Source of the DNA: Chryseobacterium angstadtii
Lineage (GTDB): Bacteria; Bacteroidota; Bacteroidia; Flavobacteriales; Weeksellaceae
Assembly: GCF_001045465.1 (NCBI RefSeq)
Contig: NZ_LFND01000001.1
Span: forward strand, 1,054,001-1,118,000
Direction: 5' to 3'
Length of the DNA: 64,000 nucleotides
The position numbers and the translations under genes are program-made. The stretch's first letter is position 1; the number at the start of each line of letters is the position of its first letter. Below, piece by piece: positions 18,569-27,384 of this stretch. The notes below the pieces were generated by a model. That model was not told the origin of the DNA, made no database searches, and saw nothing but the letters and a program-made list of their open reading frames with translations.

Positions 18569-19354
18569 ATGGATTTCAATATAAAAACAATGGCAGAATA
18601 TGCTGCCGAAGGAAAATCCCCGGAAGTTTTGTTTTGGGTAGGGTGTGCAGGAAGTTTTGACGACCGCGCCAAAAAAATTACGAAAGCATTTTGCAAGATA
18701 TTAAATAAAATAAACGTTGAATTTGCAGTTCTGGGACAGGAAGAAAGCTGTACCGGAGATCCTGCGAAAAGAGCCGGAAACGAATTTGTTTTTCAGATGA
18801 TGGCCCTTACCAACATTGAAGTCCTGAATGCTTACGAAGTAAAAAAAATCGTGACGGCTTGTCCTCACTGCTTCAATACTCTTAAAAATGAGTATCCAAG
18901 TCTGGGAGGTCGCTATGAAGTAATTCACCATACCCAGTTCCTTAAAACATTAATGGAAGAAGGAAGACTGAAGATTGAAGGCGGTGCTTTTAAAGGGAAA
19001 AAGATCACTTTCCATGATCCTTGCTATCTGGGAAGAGCCAACGATGAATATGAAGCTCCGAGACTTCTTCTTGAAAAACTGGATGCCGAGCTTGTAGAAA
19101 TGAAGCGTTGCAAAACCAACGGTCTATGCTGTGGAGCAGGAGGCGCGCAGATGTTTAAAGAGCCTGAAAAAGGAAATAAAGACATCAATATCGAAAGAAC
19201 AGAAGAAGCATTATCTTTCCAGCCTAAAGTTATCGCCACAGGATGCCCTTTCTGTAATACGATGATGACAGACGGAGTAAAACACTTCAACAAAAACGAA
19301 GAAGTAGCCGTAAAAGATATTGTGGAACTTCTTGCAGAAGCAGAAGATTTGTAA
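18569..19354 (+). CDS. Iron-sulfur binding protein with two CCG domains
   Basis: The 261 residues carry two cysteine-rich CCG domains. The first has GCAGSFDDRAKK, SCTGDPAKRAG and ACPHCFNTLK (CTG in place of CCG). The second has DPCYLGRANDEYEAPR, GLCCGAGG and GCPFCNTMM. This matches the catalytic-type subunits of HdrB/HdrD, GlcF and LutA proteins. It most likely partners the membrane 4Fe-4S protein 82 bp upstream. Substrate unknown. Confidence 0.85.
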   Translation: MDFNIKTMAEYAAEGKSPEVLFWVGCAGSFDDRAKKITKAFCKILNKINVEFAVLGQEESCTGDPAKRAGNEFVFQMMALTNIEVLNAYEVKKIVTACPHCFNTLKNEYPSLGGRYEVIHHTQFLKTLMEEGRLKIEGGAFKGKKITFHDPCYLGRANDEYEAPRLLLEKLDAELVEMKRCKTNGLCCGAGGAQMFKEPEKGNKDINIERTEEALSFQPKVIATGCPFCNTMMTDGVKHFNKNEEVAVKDIVELLAEAEDL

Positions 19355-19378
19355 GAATTACAATAAAAAATACATAAA

Positions 19379-19405
19379 AACTCAGGCTCAGGCTTGGGTT
19401 TTTCT
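19379..19405 (+). terminator. Rho-independent terminator after the iron-sulfur pair
   Basis: AACTCAGGC and GCTTGGGTT form a 9-bp stem with a TCAG loop (some G-T pairs), followed by TTTTC. Confidence 0.75.
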
Positions 19406-19458
19406 TTATGAGAAACTCAGGAATATTTCTTAATTTTATACTTTAAAATTGACAGGAT

Positions 19459-19947
19459 ATGAAAATTGAAGAATCCAGTATAGTAGAAACCAACGACTAC
19501 AGAGTCATTATATACCCCGCATCAAGACCTTTTGAAACCAAAGAGGCCAAAGCCATTACCGAAAAGCTATTCGATTTTCTGGCCACCTGGGCTGCACACG
19601 GAAAACCACTTGCTTCATCATTTAAAATTGAAAAAAATCAATTTATCATCGTATGTGTGGATGAAGAGAAAGAAATGGCTTCAGGATGCAGTATTGATGC
19701 CTTAGGGAAGATTATGCGTGAAATAGATGAGCAGTATCAGCTAGGTCTTTTCGACAGGATGAAGGCCAGCTTCGTGCAGAATGAAGAAGTAAAGACTCTG
19801 AAACTTCAGGAATTTAAATCTCAGCTGAGAAGCGGTGAGCTGCCGAAAGACATTCAGGTATTTGATTTTTCTAAAAATACGTATCTGGACTTTTTAAGCC
19901 ATTTCCTTCTGCCATTGGAGAAAAGCTGGGCAGCAGGGATCGCTTAA
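19459..19947 (+). CDS. Conserved hypothetical protein (family often labelled ABC transporter ATPase)
   Basis: The 162 residues have no signal peptide or membrane helix. I see no Walker A (GxxxxGKS/T), ABC signature or Walker B, so the label ABC transporter ATPase, which I recall for similar proteins in this genus, is not supported. Acidic and aromatic residues dominate, with a patch ATWAAHGKPLASSFKIEK. It lies after a terminator and before a convergent gene, so it is probably transcribed alone. Function unknown. Confidence 0.75.
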   Translation: MKIEESSIVETNDYRVIIYPASRPFETKEAKAITEKLFDFLATWAAHGKPLASSFKIEKNQFIIVCVDEEKEMASGCSIDALGKIMREIDEQYQLGLFDRMKASFVQNEEVKTLKLQEFKSQLRSGELPKDIQVFDFSKNTYLDFLSHFLLPLEKSWAAGIA

Positions 19948-19967
19948 CAGAATAAAAAAATAATCAA

Positions 19968-20576
19968 TCAGAACTTTAAATTGAGGCCTTCAGGCAATTT
20001 TCTGTTGAAAATAGTCTTCGTAAAGTCTTCAATATAAGGTTCTTTTTGTTTGATTACCTTACATGGATTTCCAACCGCTATGGAATTGGAAGGAATATCT
20101 TTGGCCACAATAGAACCGGCTCCTATCACTACATTATCCCCGATATTCACTCCCGGAAGAATGACAGAGTTAGTCCCTACAAAAACATTATTCCCTATAA
20201 CAATTGGGCCGCATTCGTCATGAATACTGTGGTCGTTGTGATTATGGTTGGCAGATATCAGTGAAGTCCCTGCCCCGAAACCTACATTATTTCCAATGAT
20301 AATCCCGTTATTTGCCTGAATGTAGATGTTGGGATTGTCTCCCGGATCGCACATAATTCCCTTCTTAATTTTTGTATGATTTCTTACTTCTGAGGTAAAA
20401 TGAACCGGCCAGGGAACATTTCCGTTAATTCTCAGTATTTTTTGAGGAACCAGATAATGGAAAAAGAGAACATGCGGAAGCATATACTCATATTTCTGGC
20501 GGTAATACTGCGGATAGAAAAAATTATTAATTCTATGGAAAATCTGGTATTCAATAAACTTTTTAATCGGATTCAT
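19968..20576 (-). CDS. Acyltransferase with left-handed beta-helix (hexapeptide repeats)
   Basis: The 202 residues contain hexapeptide repeats in the region ANNGIIIGNNVGFGAGTSLI through GVNIGDNVVIGAGSIVAKDI, ending in GNPCKVIKQK, typical of the LbH acyltransferase (WcaF/maltose acetyltransferase-like) fold. The His pair in SANHNHNDHSIHD is a candidate active-site region. It overlaps the flippase gene by 14 bp and is probably coupled to it. It likely acetylates a surface sugar; the substrate is not known. Confidence 0.88.
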   Translation of the reverse strand: MNPIKKFIEYQIFHRINNFFYPQYYRQKYEYMLPHVLFFHYLVPQKILRINGNVPWPVHFTSEVRNHTKIKKGIMCDPGDNPNIYIQANNGIIIGNNVGFGAGTSLISANHNHNDHSIHDECGPIVIGNNVFVGTNSVILPGVNIGDNVVIGAGSIVAKDIPSNSIAVGNPCKVIKQKEPYIEDFTKTIFNRKLPEGLNLKF

Positions 20577-21795
20577 TTTTCTTCAGAATAAACATGATGT
20601 AAAAATACAAAAATCCGTAGCCTAAAAACAAAAACAGGGAAAAAACACCCACCAGATAAGATATTCCTTTTTCTCTTCCGATGAAGATCGCCGCGATATT
20701 GGCCAGAAAAAGATAGATGTTAAAAACCAGAGCTACATTGTTTCGCTTTAAGATGGTAAGAATATCTGCAATGGGATTGATAAGACTGCGGGTAAGATAT
20801 CCGAAGGACATCAGGAAGATAAACAACCCCAGATGCTCCCAGTTTTTATTGAAAAACATTTTCAGGAGAGGAATCCCGGCTACATTCACCAGGATGTACA
20901 AGGCGAAAATAATGTAAAAATTCATTAAGCTCATCTTTTTGGTATATGCAAACAGTTCGCTTCTGCTTCGGCCTCTGTTGTTAAGCTCTGCAGCTCTCGG
21001 ATAATAGACCGTAGCGATGGAAGAGGAGATCAGGAGAAGCGGTACAGACATGATTTTTACGGTTAAAGAATATTCTCCCAGCAGCGAATCTGCAAAATAA
21101 AGAGAAATCAGAATCGGCATGATATTATTGCCTAAAGCATTGATGAGCGTAGAAGGATAAGAATATTTAAAAAGCTCCGGACGTGTTTTTGCATGGGCTA
21201 TATAACGCTTCATATCCGGTTTTACAAAATATTTTCTGGAATAATACAGTGCAGCAAGAAAAGCCACAATATAGCCAATAAAACTGCCGATTACCAGCCC
21301 GTTTTCAACCTTAATGAAGACAAACAGGACCTGAAAAAGAAAGCTGACCACAGAATCGATGATGGTAAGTACCGAAACCAGTTTGAACAGCTTTTTTTTG
21401 GCCAACAGAAATTTAGCATTATTGGTGATCAAATAAATAAAGCCTGTGAAAATTCCGAGGAACAAAATATCCTTCGGCACATGAAAAGGAATGAATACCA
21501 GAAATAAGGCTAAAACCGTAACTCCTGCTGAAATAATAAGGGCTGCACTGAAATTGTTATTCACATCCTTATCGTTGCCTTCCAGCATGATCATATGTTC
21601 CTGTGCAAGGCTCAGTACAACAGTAAATATGCTCATAATACTCAGATAGATACTGAAGATGCCGTATTCTGAAGAACCGTAATATTTAGCCAGCAAAAGA
21701 CCTCCGATCACCAAAACAAACTTGGAAATAAAGTTTCCTTTAAAGATGGTGGTGATGTGGCTGCCGTTTAATCTTCTGAGTTTGTTTAAAAACAT
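20563..21795 (-). CDS. Polysaccharide flippase (Wzx-like, MATE/MVF superfamily)
   Basis: The 410 residues have about 12 predicted membrane helices in the arrangement of oligosaccharide flippases. The N-terminus has ISKFVLVIGGLLLAKYYGSS followed by EYGIFSIYLSIMSIF, matching the polysaccharide synthesis membrane protein family. It presumably moves a lipid-linked sugar across the inner membrane. The only partner here is the acyltransferase; no glycosyltransferase cluster is visible. Its promoter overlaps that of the divergent lipoprotein. Confidence 0.85.
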   Translation of the reverse strand: MFLNKLRRLNGSHITTIFKGNFISKFVLVIGGLLLAKYYGSSEYGIFSIYLSIMSIFTVVLSLAQEHMIMLEGNDKDVNNNFSAALIISAGVTVLALFLVFIPFHVPKDILFLGIFTGFIYLITNNAKFLLAKKKLFKLVSVLTIIDSVVSFLFQVLFVFIKVENGLVIGSFIGYIVAFLAALYYSRKYFVKPDMKRYIAHAKTRPELFKYSYPSTLINALGNNIMPILISLYFADSLLGEYSLTVKIMSVPLLLISSSIATVYYPRAAELNNRGRSRSELFAYTKKMSLMNFYIIFALYILVNVAGIPLLKMFFNKNWEHLGLFIFLMSFGYLTRSLINPIADILTILKRNNVALVFNIYLFLANIAAIFIGREKGISYLVGVFSLFLFLGYGFLYFYIMFILKKNESD

Positions 21796-21813
21796 GGTAA
21801 AATATTACGAGAA

Positions 21814-21835
21814 CAAATATATAATTATACATTTG
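21814..21835. promoter_or_regulatory. Back-to-back divergent -7 elements
   Basis: Minus-strand TATATTTG (21814-21821, for the flippase) and plus-strand TACATTTG (21828-21835, for the lipoprotein at 21867) both match TAnnTTTG and are 6 bp apart. RNA polymerase could hardly serve both at once. Confidence 0.5.
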
Positions 21836-21866
21836 CATAAAAAAGATTATTGAAAATTAACGAAAG

Positions 21867-22391
21867 ATGAAAGGCAAGCTAAATCATATTTTCATACTTA
21901 AACTGATAGCGGTTCTTTTTATAACCGTTTCATGCGGAAGTGATGAAGATTCTTTACAGAGAATTGATCAGATCACGAATTTCTACATGAAAAATACAGC
22001 GGGACAGGATCTTCTGAACGCGAAAAAAGCCGGATCTTTTACCAGCTATTCCGTAAATGATAATAATGGATTGACAGATTCAGCGCCGGTATCTATTCCT
22101 CTTAAAATGACTACGGATTCTCTATACTATTTTGAATATATCAGAGGAGCAAGAAGAGTGATTCTGGATTCTGTAAGTCCGGAGAATAAAACCTATCGTT
22201 CGAATTTAACGTTCTCTCTTAACAGAACGGTCAATGGCCAGGCTGTTACAGTTACAGATGTTATGGAAATCCGCTACCGATGGACCCCTTCATTATTTCA
22301 GGTTTCTGAGGTTCTTTACAATAATCAGGTCGTATTTACCAAAGGCGCAGATGAACCCAATGCGATAAATACCTTTACTATCATAAAATAA
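21867..22391 (+). CDS. Putative lipoprotein, function unknown
   Basis: The 174 residues carry a lipoprotein signal peptide (ILKLIAVLFITVSC, Cys at about 23). After a SDEDS linker the mature part is largely polar and beta-prone. No domain is recognised. It is a single gene with its own -7 element, upstream of serS; a second promoter at 22395 suggests serS is separate. Confidence 0.75.
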   Translation: MKGKLNHIFILKLIAVLFITVSCGSDEDSLQRIDQITNFYMKNTAGQDLLNAKKAGSFTSYSVNDNNGLTDSAPVSIPLKMTTDSLYYFEYIRGARRVILDSVSPENKTYRSNLTFSLNRTVNGQAVTVTDVMEIRYRWTPSLFQVSEVLYNNQVVFTKGADEPNAINTFTIIK

Positions 22392-22394
22392 TTC

Positions 22395-22402
22395 TAAATT
22401 TG
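22395..22402 (+). promoter_or_regulatory. Putative -7 promoter element of serS
   Basis: TAAATTTG matches TAnnTTTG, 56 bp before the serS start. The UTR after it holds the intergenic words TTTAACATCTAA and ATTTAACATCTAA. Confidence 0.45.
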
Positions 22403-22458
22403 TAAAACTGTTAGCTTAGTATTTAAGTTTAACATCTAATATTTAACATCTAAATAAA

Positions 22459-23727
22459 ATGTTACAAGTCAATTTTTTACGCGACAATAAAGAACGCGTT
22501 TTAGAAGGTCTTCAGAAAAGACAATTCAAGAATCTTGGGTTGGTAGACGACGCTGTTGCTGCCGACGACGAAAGAAAAAGAATTCAGTTTGAATTAGATT
22601 CCCAGCTTTCCGAAATCAACAAAATCTCCAAAGAAATCGGACTTTTGATGAAAGAAGGAAAAAAAGAGGAAGCGGAATCTGCAAAATCTAAAACAGCACA
22701 ATTCAAAGAATCGAGTAAAGAACTGCAGTCCCAATTAGATGTAACGGAAAAAGCTTTACTGGATATTCTATACCAGATTCCAAATGTGCCTTACGAATTG
22801 GTAAAAAGCGGATCTTCTGCGGAAGACAACGAAAATATTTACCAGTCTCACGATGTGGCAGGACTTGGAGAAGGAGCTATTCCTCACTGGGAATTGGCCA
22901 AAAAATATAATTTGATTGATTTTGAACTTGGCGTGAAGATCGCCGGTGCCGGATTCCCTGTTTATCTGGGTAAAGGGGCAAGACTTCAGAGAGCTTTGGT
23001 TCAGTATTTCTTAGACAAAAACGTTGAGAAAGGGTATATGGAAGTAAATCCTCCTCACGTTGTGAATGAAGCTTCAGGATATGGAACCGGGCAGCTTCCG
23101 GATAAAGAAGGGCAGATGTATCATATTGGTTTAGATGATCTGTATCTGATTCCTACGGCAGAAGTTCCGGTAACCAACCTATACCGTGATGTATTGCTGG
23201 AAGAAAGAGATCTTCCTATTAAAAATACGGCATTCTCTCAGTGCTACAGAAGAGAAGCGGGAAGCTACGGAGCTCACGTAAGAGGATTGAACCGTCTTCA
23301 CCAGTTTGAAAAAGTAGAGATTGTAAGACTTGAAAAGCCTGAAAACTCTTATGTTGCTTTAGAAGAAATGGTAGAACACATCAAGGAAATTCTTACAGAT
23401 CTTGAACTTCCGTTCAGAGTATTGAGACTTTGCGGTGGAGATATGGGATTCACTTCAGCCATGACTTATGACTTTGAAGTATGGAGTGCAGCTCAGGAAA
23501 TGTGGCTGGAAGTAAGCTCTGTATCTAACTTTGAAACTTTCCAGGCCAACCGTCTGAAATGCCGTTTCAAAACGGATGGAAAATCTCAGCTGGTGCATAC
23601 CTTGAATGGTTCTGCAATGGCTCTTCCAAGAATTATGGCGGCGTTGCTTGAAAACAACCAGACTGCGGAAGGAATTAAACTTCCTAAGAAAATTGCAGAA
23701 TATGCGAGATTCGATCTGATTAGCTAG
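22459..23727 (+). CDS. serS: Serine--tRNA ligase
   Basis: Charges tRNA-Ser and tRNA-Sec with serine. The 422 residues have an N-terminal coiled-coil tRNA-binding arm (about 30-110), motif 2 FSQCYRREAGSYG and the motif 3 segment NGSAMALPRIMAALLENNQ. Length is typical of bacterial SerRS. It ends in a strong terminator. Confidence 0.98.
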   Translation: MLQVNFLRDNKERVLEGLQKRQFKNLGLVDDAVAADDERKRIQFELDSQLSEINKISKEIGLLMKEGKKEEAESAKSKTAQFKESSKELQSQLDVTEKALLDILYQIPNVPYELVKSGSSAEDNENIYQSHDVAGLGEGAIPHWELAKKYNLIDFELGVKIAGAGFPVYLGKGARLQRALVQYFLDKNVEKGYMEVNPPHVVNEASGYGTGQLPDKEGQMYHIGLDDLYLIPTAEVPVTNLYRDVLLEERDLPIKNTAFSQCYRREAGSYGAHVRGLNRLHQFEKVEIVRLEKPENSYVALEEMVEHIKEILTDLELPFRVLRLCGGDMGFTSAMTYDFEVWSAAQEMWLEVSSVSNFETFQANRLKCRFKTDGKSQLVHTLNGSAMALPRIMAALLENNQTAEGIKLPKKIAEYARFDLIS

Positions 23728-23749
23728 AATAGATTTCTCTATCATAAAT

Positions 23750-23780
23750 AATCCCCTTCCAGAACTGGAAGGGGATTTTT
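23750..23780 (+). terminator. Rho-independent terminator of serS
   Basis: AATCCCCTTCC and GGAAGGGGATT form a perfect 11-bp stem with a 6-nt loop, followed by TTTTTG. Confidence 0.9.
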
Positions 23781-23803
23781 GTATGTTAAACGTAACAGGA
23801 ATT

Positions 23804-24544
23804 CTATTCAGTGACGATCACAATGGTTTTATCAGCATTTTTAAACTTGGTTTCCGGATCGTACAGGGCTTTAATATCGTAGCTGATTCTTATGGTGTAA
23901 TTGTCAATCTGCTTTACCCAGTCGTGTTTTCCGGTGATGGATTTGATTTTGTTTTCAAACTTCAGCGTGGTTCCGACGCTTTTGAAAAACATACTGATCA
24001 TGCCTTCTATCTTTTCGGCTTCGTCTTTTGAGGTTTTGCTTCTCAGGGTTTCCTCAATATTTTTAAGATTTAAATTTTCTGTGTTTACGGTTAATGTTTT
24101 TCCGTCCCAGTTATTAAAAATATTCTGGTCCAGCGGAAGTTTTTCCTTTTTGTTGTAGCTGCTTAGAAATTGATAGTCAGCTTGTGTGAAATGATCCATT
24201 TTAAAAGAAAATCCTGCGAGTTCATTATTTTCTTTATTGGTTCTTACAAGAAATTTTTTCATGATTCTTACGGAGTCCGGATCTTTAGTCTCCTTTTTTC
24301 CTTGCTGTTTCTGGAAATCAAACAGACTTGTCCAGGTTGTCGGGAGCTGATCCAATTCACCTAATCCTTTCTGCTGTTCCAGAGAATCAGGAGTCATGGC
24401 TTTCATTTCGGCTATAAATTGCTTCATATCGATATCTGTCACAGAGGTAGAGGCAGAATCTTTGTGGTATACAATTTCAGAATTAATAGAACACGACTGC
24501 AATACAAAGAGAGCAGCAGTGAATAAAAAAAGTATTTTTTTCAT
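23804..24544 (-). CDS. Unknown lipoprotein at the end of the cbb3 oxidase operon
   Basis: The 246 residues begin with a lipoprotein signal (TAALFVLQSC, Cys at about 17). The mature part is rich in Lys, Asp and Asn with repeated mixed-charge helices. No domain is recognised. It starts 17 bp after the SafE-like gene on the same strand, so it is likely in the operon and may serve copper handling or oxidase maturation; that is inference only. Confidence 0.75.
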   Translation of the reverse strand: MKKILFLFTAALFVLQSCSINSEIVYHKDSASTSVTDIDMKQFIAEMKAMTPDSLEQQKGLGELDQLPTTWTSLFDFQKQQGKKETKDPDSVRIMKKFLVRTNKENNELAGFSFKMDHFTQADYQFLSSYNKKEKLPLDQNIFNNWDGKTLTVNTENLNLKNIEETLRSKTSKDEAEKIEGMISMFFKSVGTTLKFENKIKSITGKHDWVKQIDNYTIRISYDIKALYDPETKFKNADKTIVIVTE

Positions 24545-24561
24545 GGAATTAGTTAGTTGTA

Positions 24562-25320
24562 TTAATGACAGTTTGTAGAACTGTGATCGTGTCCTTCAAT
24601 ATGACAGTTGGCGCCATTATGATCTTTGGAAATGGTCATGGCTTCAGCTCTCGGAGAAATGTAAGGAATTCCCAGTTCAAGACCTCTGAGGATGAACAAT
24701 CCTCCCAGAATAATCATAATTACCGGGACTGCTTTTAAAACCTTTACCCTGAAAGCCTGATTCATGAGGTTTCCGGCCAGAACTACAGCAAACATGAATG
24801 GAAGGGTTCCCAATCCGAATAAAGCCATATATGAAGCTCCCTGCCATATTCCTCCGCTTGCCAGGCTGGCGGTAAGAGCCATATACACCATTCCGCAAGG
24901 CAGAAAACCATTAAGGATTCCGGTTGTAAATCTAGAGCGGTAATCCGCTTTCTGCAAAAGTCTTCCCAAATTCGATTTTACGGAAAACAGAAATTTAGAA
25001 AGAAAAGGAATTCTGGAAGCGAAATCTTTTCCGCCAAATGAAAACAAAGCCATAATGATCAGAAGAACTCCTGCGATAATCGTAAGATACTGCTGAAAAC
25101 CTGCCATCTCAAAACCTTCGCCCACAATCCCCAGAATCGCTCCCAATAAAGAATAGGTGAAAATCCTACCGAACTGATACGTGAGATTCTGAAGATAGAA
25201 ATTAGTCGCCTGTTTTTTTGTCAATCCCATCGATAAAGCAATAGGTCCACACATTCCGATACAGTGAAAACCGGAAGCGAATCCTAATGCAATTGCCGAT
25301 AAAATGAGTCCTATTTCCAT
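24562..25320 (-). CDS. SafE/UreH-like membrane protein with His/Cys-rich tail
   Basis: Sulfite exporter TauE/SafE family, UreH_2-type. The 252 residues contain about six membrane helices; the N-terminal FHCIGMCGPIALSMGLTKKQ holds a CxxxC motif. The C-terminus NCHIEGHDHSSTNCH is rich in His and Cys and could bind copper. In cbb3 clusters such a gene sits after ccoH and is thought to help metal delivery. It overlaps ccoH by 10 bp. Confidence 0.82.
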   Translation of the reverse strand: MEIGLILSAIALGFASGFHCIGMCGPIALSMGLTKKQATNFYLQNLTYQFGRIFTYSLLGAILGIVGEGFEMAGFQQYLTIIAGVLLIIMALFSFGGKDFASRIPFLSKFLFSVKSNLGRLLQKADYRSRFTTGILNGFLPCGMVYMALTASLASGGIWQGASYMALFGLGTLPFMFAVVLAGNLMNQAFRVKVLKAVPVIMIILGGLFILRGLELGIPYISPRAEAMTISKDHNGANCHIEGHDHSSTNCH

Positions 25321-25763
25321 ATCACATCATAATCCATTCTATAGTCTGCCTTATCTTTTGTCCACATCAGTCTAAGGGTATAGTTTCCTACTTTCAACAC
25401 CTGTGCAGGTATCACGAAAGTCTGATCGGCGCTAAGCTGTACAGATTTTTTTATGTCTAAATTCTGGTCGTCGGTTCTGTTTAAAACAAATTTTACCGTA
25501 GTATTGGTATTGTTATAGTCTTTTGGAAAAGTGATCTTGATTCCGCTTTTTTCCTGACTGTATGCAGGTTTTTCCTGTAAATCATCAGCTCTTTTTTTAG
25601 CATCAATAACGTCCTGGTATTTCAGCTCCTCTTCATAATAATTATCGGTTACCATTTCTGAATTCTTCTGCCCGTTCGGGAAAAGAAAAAGCATGGATAA
25701 TATAAAAACAATGAATGCAAATAATGCAATTACAACACCGTGTCCCCAACTAAAGTTTTTCAT
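25311..25763 (-). CDS. ccoH: FixH/CcoH family oxidase assembly protein
   Basis: The 150 residues have one N-terminal membrane helix (about 10-30) and a periplasmic beta domain, the FixH layout. The tail, VGNYTLRLMWTKDKADYRMD, fits the family. In other bacteria CcoH stabilises cbb3 subunits. It is separated from ccoG by a 13-bp perfect stem-loop (25794-25831) and overlaps the SafE-like gene. Confidence 0.85.
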   Translation of the reverse strand: MKNFSWGHGVVIALFAFIVFILSMLFLFPNGQKNSEMVTDNYYEEELKYQDVIDAKKRADDLQEKPAYSQEKSGIKITFPKDYNNTNTTVKFVLNRTDDQNLDIKKSVQLSADQTFVIPAQVLKVGNYTLRLMWTKDKADYRMDYDVIWK

Positions 25764-25793
25764 TTCTTCCGGATTTTTATTTTTTATGGTTGT

Positions 25794-25831
25794 AAGACGA
25801 CTTCATGATTTTTTAATGATGAAGTCGTCTT
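25794..25831 (-). promoter_or_regulatory. Perfect 13-bp stem-loop between ccoG and ccoH
   Basis: AAGACGACTTCAT and ATGAAGTCGTCTT are perfect complements around a 12-nt loop. No T run follows. It may be an RNA processing or stability site, or a weak attenuator inside the operon. Confidence 0.6.
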
Positions 25832-25835
25832 AAGA

Positions 25836-27290
25836 TTAGAATTGTAGTTTGAAAGGTCCTTCGAAGTACGTCTGATAAGAATCGACAAGCTTGCCTTTCA
25901 TATCATAAACTCCGATGGTAATATTTTGTTTGGAAAGTTTCATATCATTTTCAGGGAAGCTGATATTGATGGTTCCTTTCGAGATTTTATCCCTGTCTAC
26001 CTGAATCTTGCTGGAAGCACTGTAGGTAATTTCTCCGTGTGCAGGCTCCAGTACTTTGATGGTAACGATTTTCTTATCGTTGGTCTTATTAAGGAAAGTG
26101 TAATTGTAAGTGTTGGTGATTTTTCCGTCTCTTACAAAGAAGGTACTTCCTGCAGGCTTAATGAATTTGGCTTCCATTTCACCTCTGCTGTAAAGAAGGA
26201 ATCCTAAAAATCCTACCAATAAAACAAGAACCACAGCAAAACCTTTCATTCTTCCTGTAAACTTGAACTCAGTTTGATTTTCAATTTCGTTCTCAGAAGC
26301 ATATCTTACCAATCCTTTTGGAAGGCCTACTTTTTCCATTACCTCGTCGCAGGCATCAATACAGGCTGTACAGTTTACACATTCCAGCTGCTGCCCGTCA
26401 CGGATATCAATTCCTGTAGGACATACCACTACACACTGCTGACAGTCTATACAGTCGCCCTTTCCTGCTGCCTTACGGTCTTCGCCTTTTCTCCATTTGG
26501 ATCTGTTTTCCCCTCTTTTGAAATCGTAGAAAACATTGATGGTGTCTTTATCAATTAAAACGCCCTGCAATCTTCCGTATGGACAAACCAATGTACAAAC
26601 CTGCTCTCTGAACCAGGCAAATACAAAGTAGAATGCAGAAGTAAAGAGCACCATAATGATGAAATTGGTAGGATGGGCAAACGGTCCTTCAGAAATAATT
26701 CTGAATATTTCCTGGTACCCGACAATATACATCAGCATAAAATGGGTAATAATTAGGGAAATAACAACGTAAACTGTCCATTTAAGGCTTCTTTTCCAGA
26801 TTTTCTCGCTATTCCATTCCTGTCTGTCCAGCTTCATCTGCTTGTTTCGGTCACCTTCAATAAGATATTCAATTTTACGAAAGATAGATTCCATAAAAAT
26901 TGTCTGAGGGCATATCCACCCGCAGAAAATTCTTCCGAATGCAATCGTAAAAATGATAATAAAAATTAAAGACGCGATAGCACCTAAAGTAAGGATAAAA
27001 AAGTCCTGTGGATAGAAAGGCTGTCCGATAATGAAAAACTCCCTATCAATAACGTTGAATAAAAAGAAAGGATTTCCATTGACCTTGATGAAAGGAACAA
27101 CGAAATAAATAATCAATAAAACATAACTTACAATGTTTCTATAGTTGGTGTATTTCCCTTTTGGTTTCCTCGGAAATACCCATTTTCTTTTACCGGATTG
27201 CTCCATTGTCCCTATAGAATCTCTGTAAGTCTCAGGGTCCAGAACCTGTCCCTGTCCGCCGCGTACTTCTATTTCTTCTATGTCTGACAT
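25836..27290 (-). CDS. ccoG: Cytochrome oxidase accessory protein CcoG
   Basis: Membrane iron-sulfur protein needed for cbb3 maturation, with a Cu(II)-reducing role proposed in other species. The 484 residues have about five membrane helices, the NapH-like motifs FCGWICPQTIFME and CTLVCPYGRLQG, then two 4Fe-4S motifs: CIDCQQCVVVCPTG and CVNCTACIDACDE. The C-terminal FixG Ig-like domain is preceded by a last helix (about 342-365). Confidence 0.95.
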   Translation of the reverse strand: MSDIEEIEVRGGQGQVLDPETYRDSIGTMEQSGKRKWVFPRKPKGKYTNYRNIVSYVLLIIYFVVPFIKVNGNPFFLFNVIDREFFIIGQPFYPQDFFILTLGAIASLIFIIIFTIAFGRIFCGWICPQTIFMESIFRKIEYLIEGDRNKQMKLDRQEWNSEKIWKRSLKWTVYVVISLIITHFMLMYIVGYQEIFRIISEGPFAHPTNFIIMVLFTSAFYFVFAWFREQVCTLVCPYGRLQGVLIDKDTINVFYDFKRGENRSKWRKGEDRKAAGKGDCIDCQQCVVVCPTGIDIRDGQQLECVNCTACIDACDEVMEKVGLPKGLVRYASENEIENQTEFKFTGRMKGFAVVLVLLVGFLGFLLYSRGEMEAKFIKPAGSTFFVRDGKITNTYNYTFLNKTNDKKIVTIKVLEPAHGEITYSASSKIQVDRDKISKGTINISFPENDMKLSKQNITIGVYDMKGKLVDSYQTYFEGPFKLQF

Positions 27291-27310
27291 TTGTACTATG
27301 TTTTAAAAAA

Positions 27311-27362
27311 GAAAAAACATAATTCGTTACTATTTTAATCTAATAACAAATTATGTTTTTTC
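27311..27362 (-). promoter_or_regulatory. 14-bp perfect stem-loop between ccoP and ccoG
   Basis: On the minus strand GAAAAAACATAATT pairs perfectly with AATTATGTTTTTTC, and a T-rich stretch follows. It could be a partial terminator that lowers accessory gene expression below that of the oxidase subunits. Confidence 0.6.
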
Positions 27363-27384
27363 ATATGTTTCTAATCTTTTAAAA

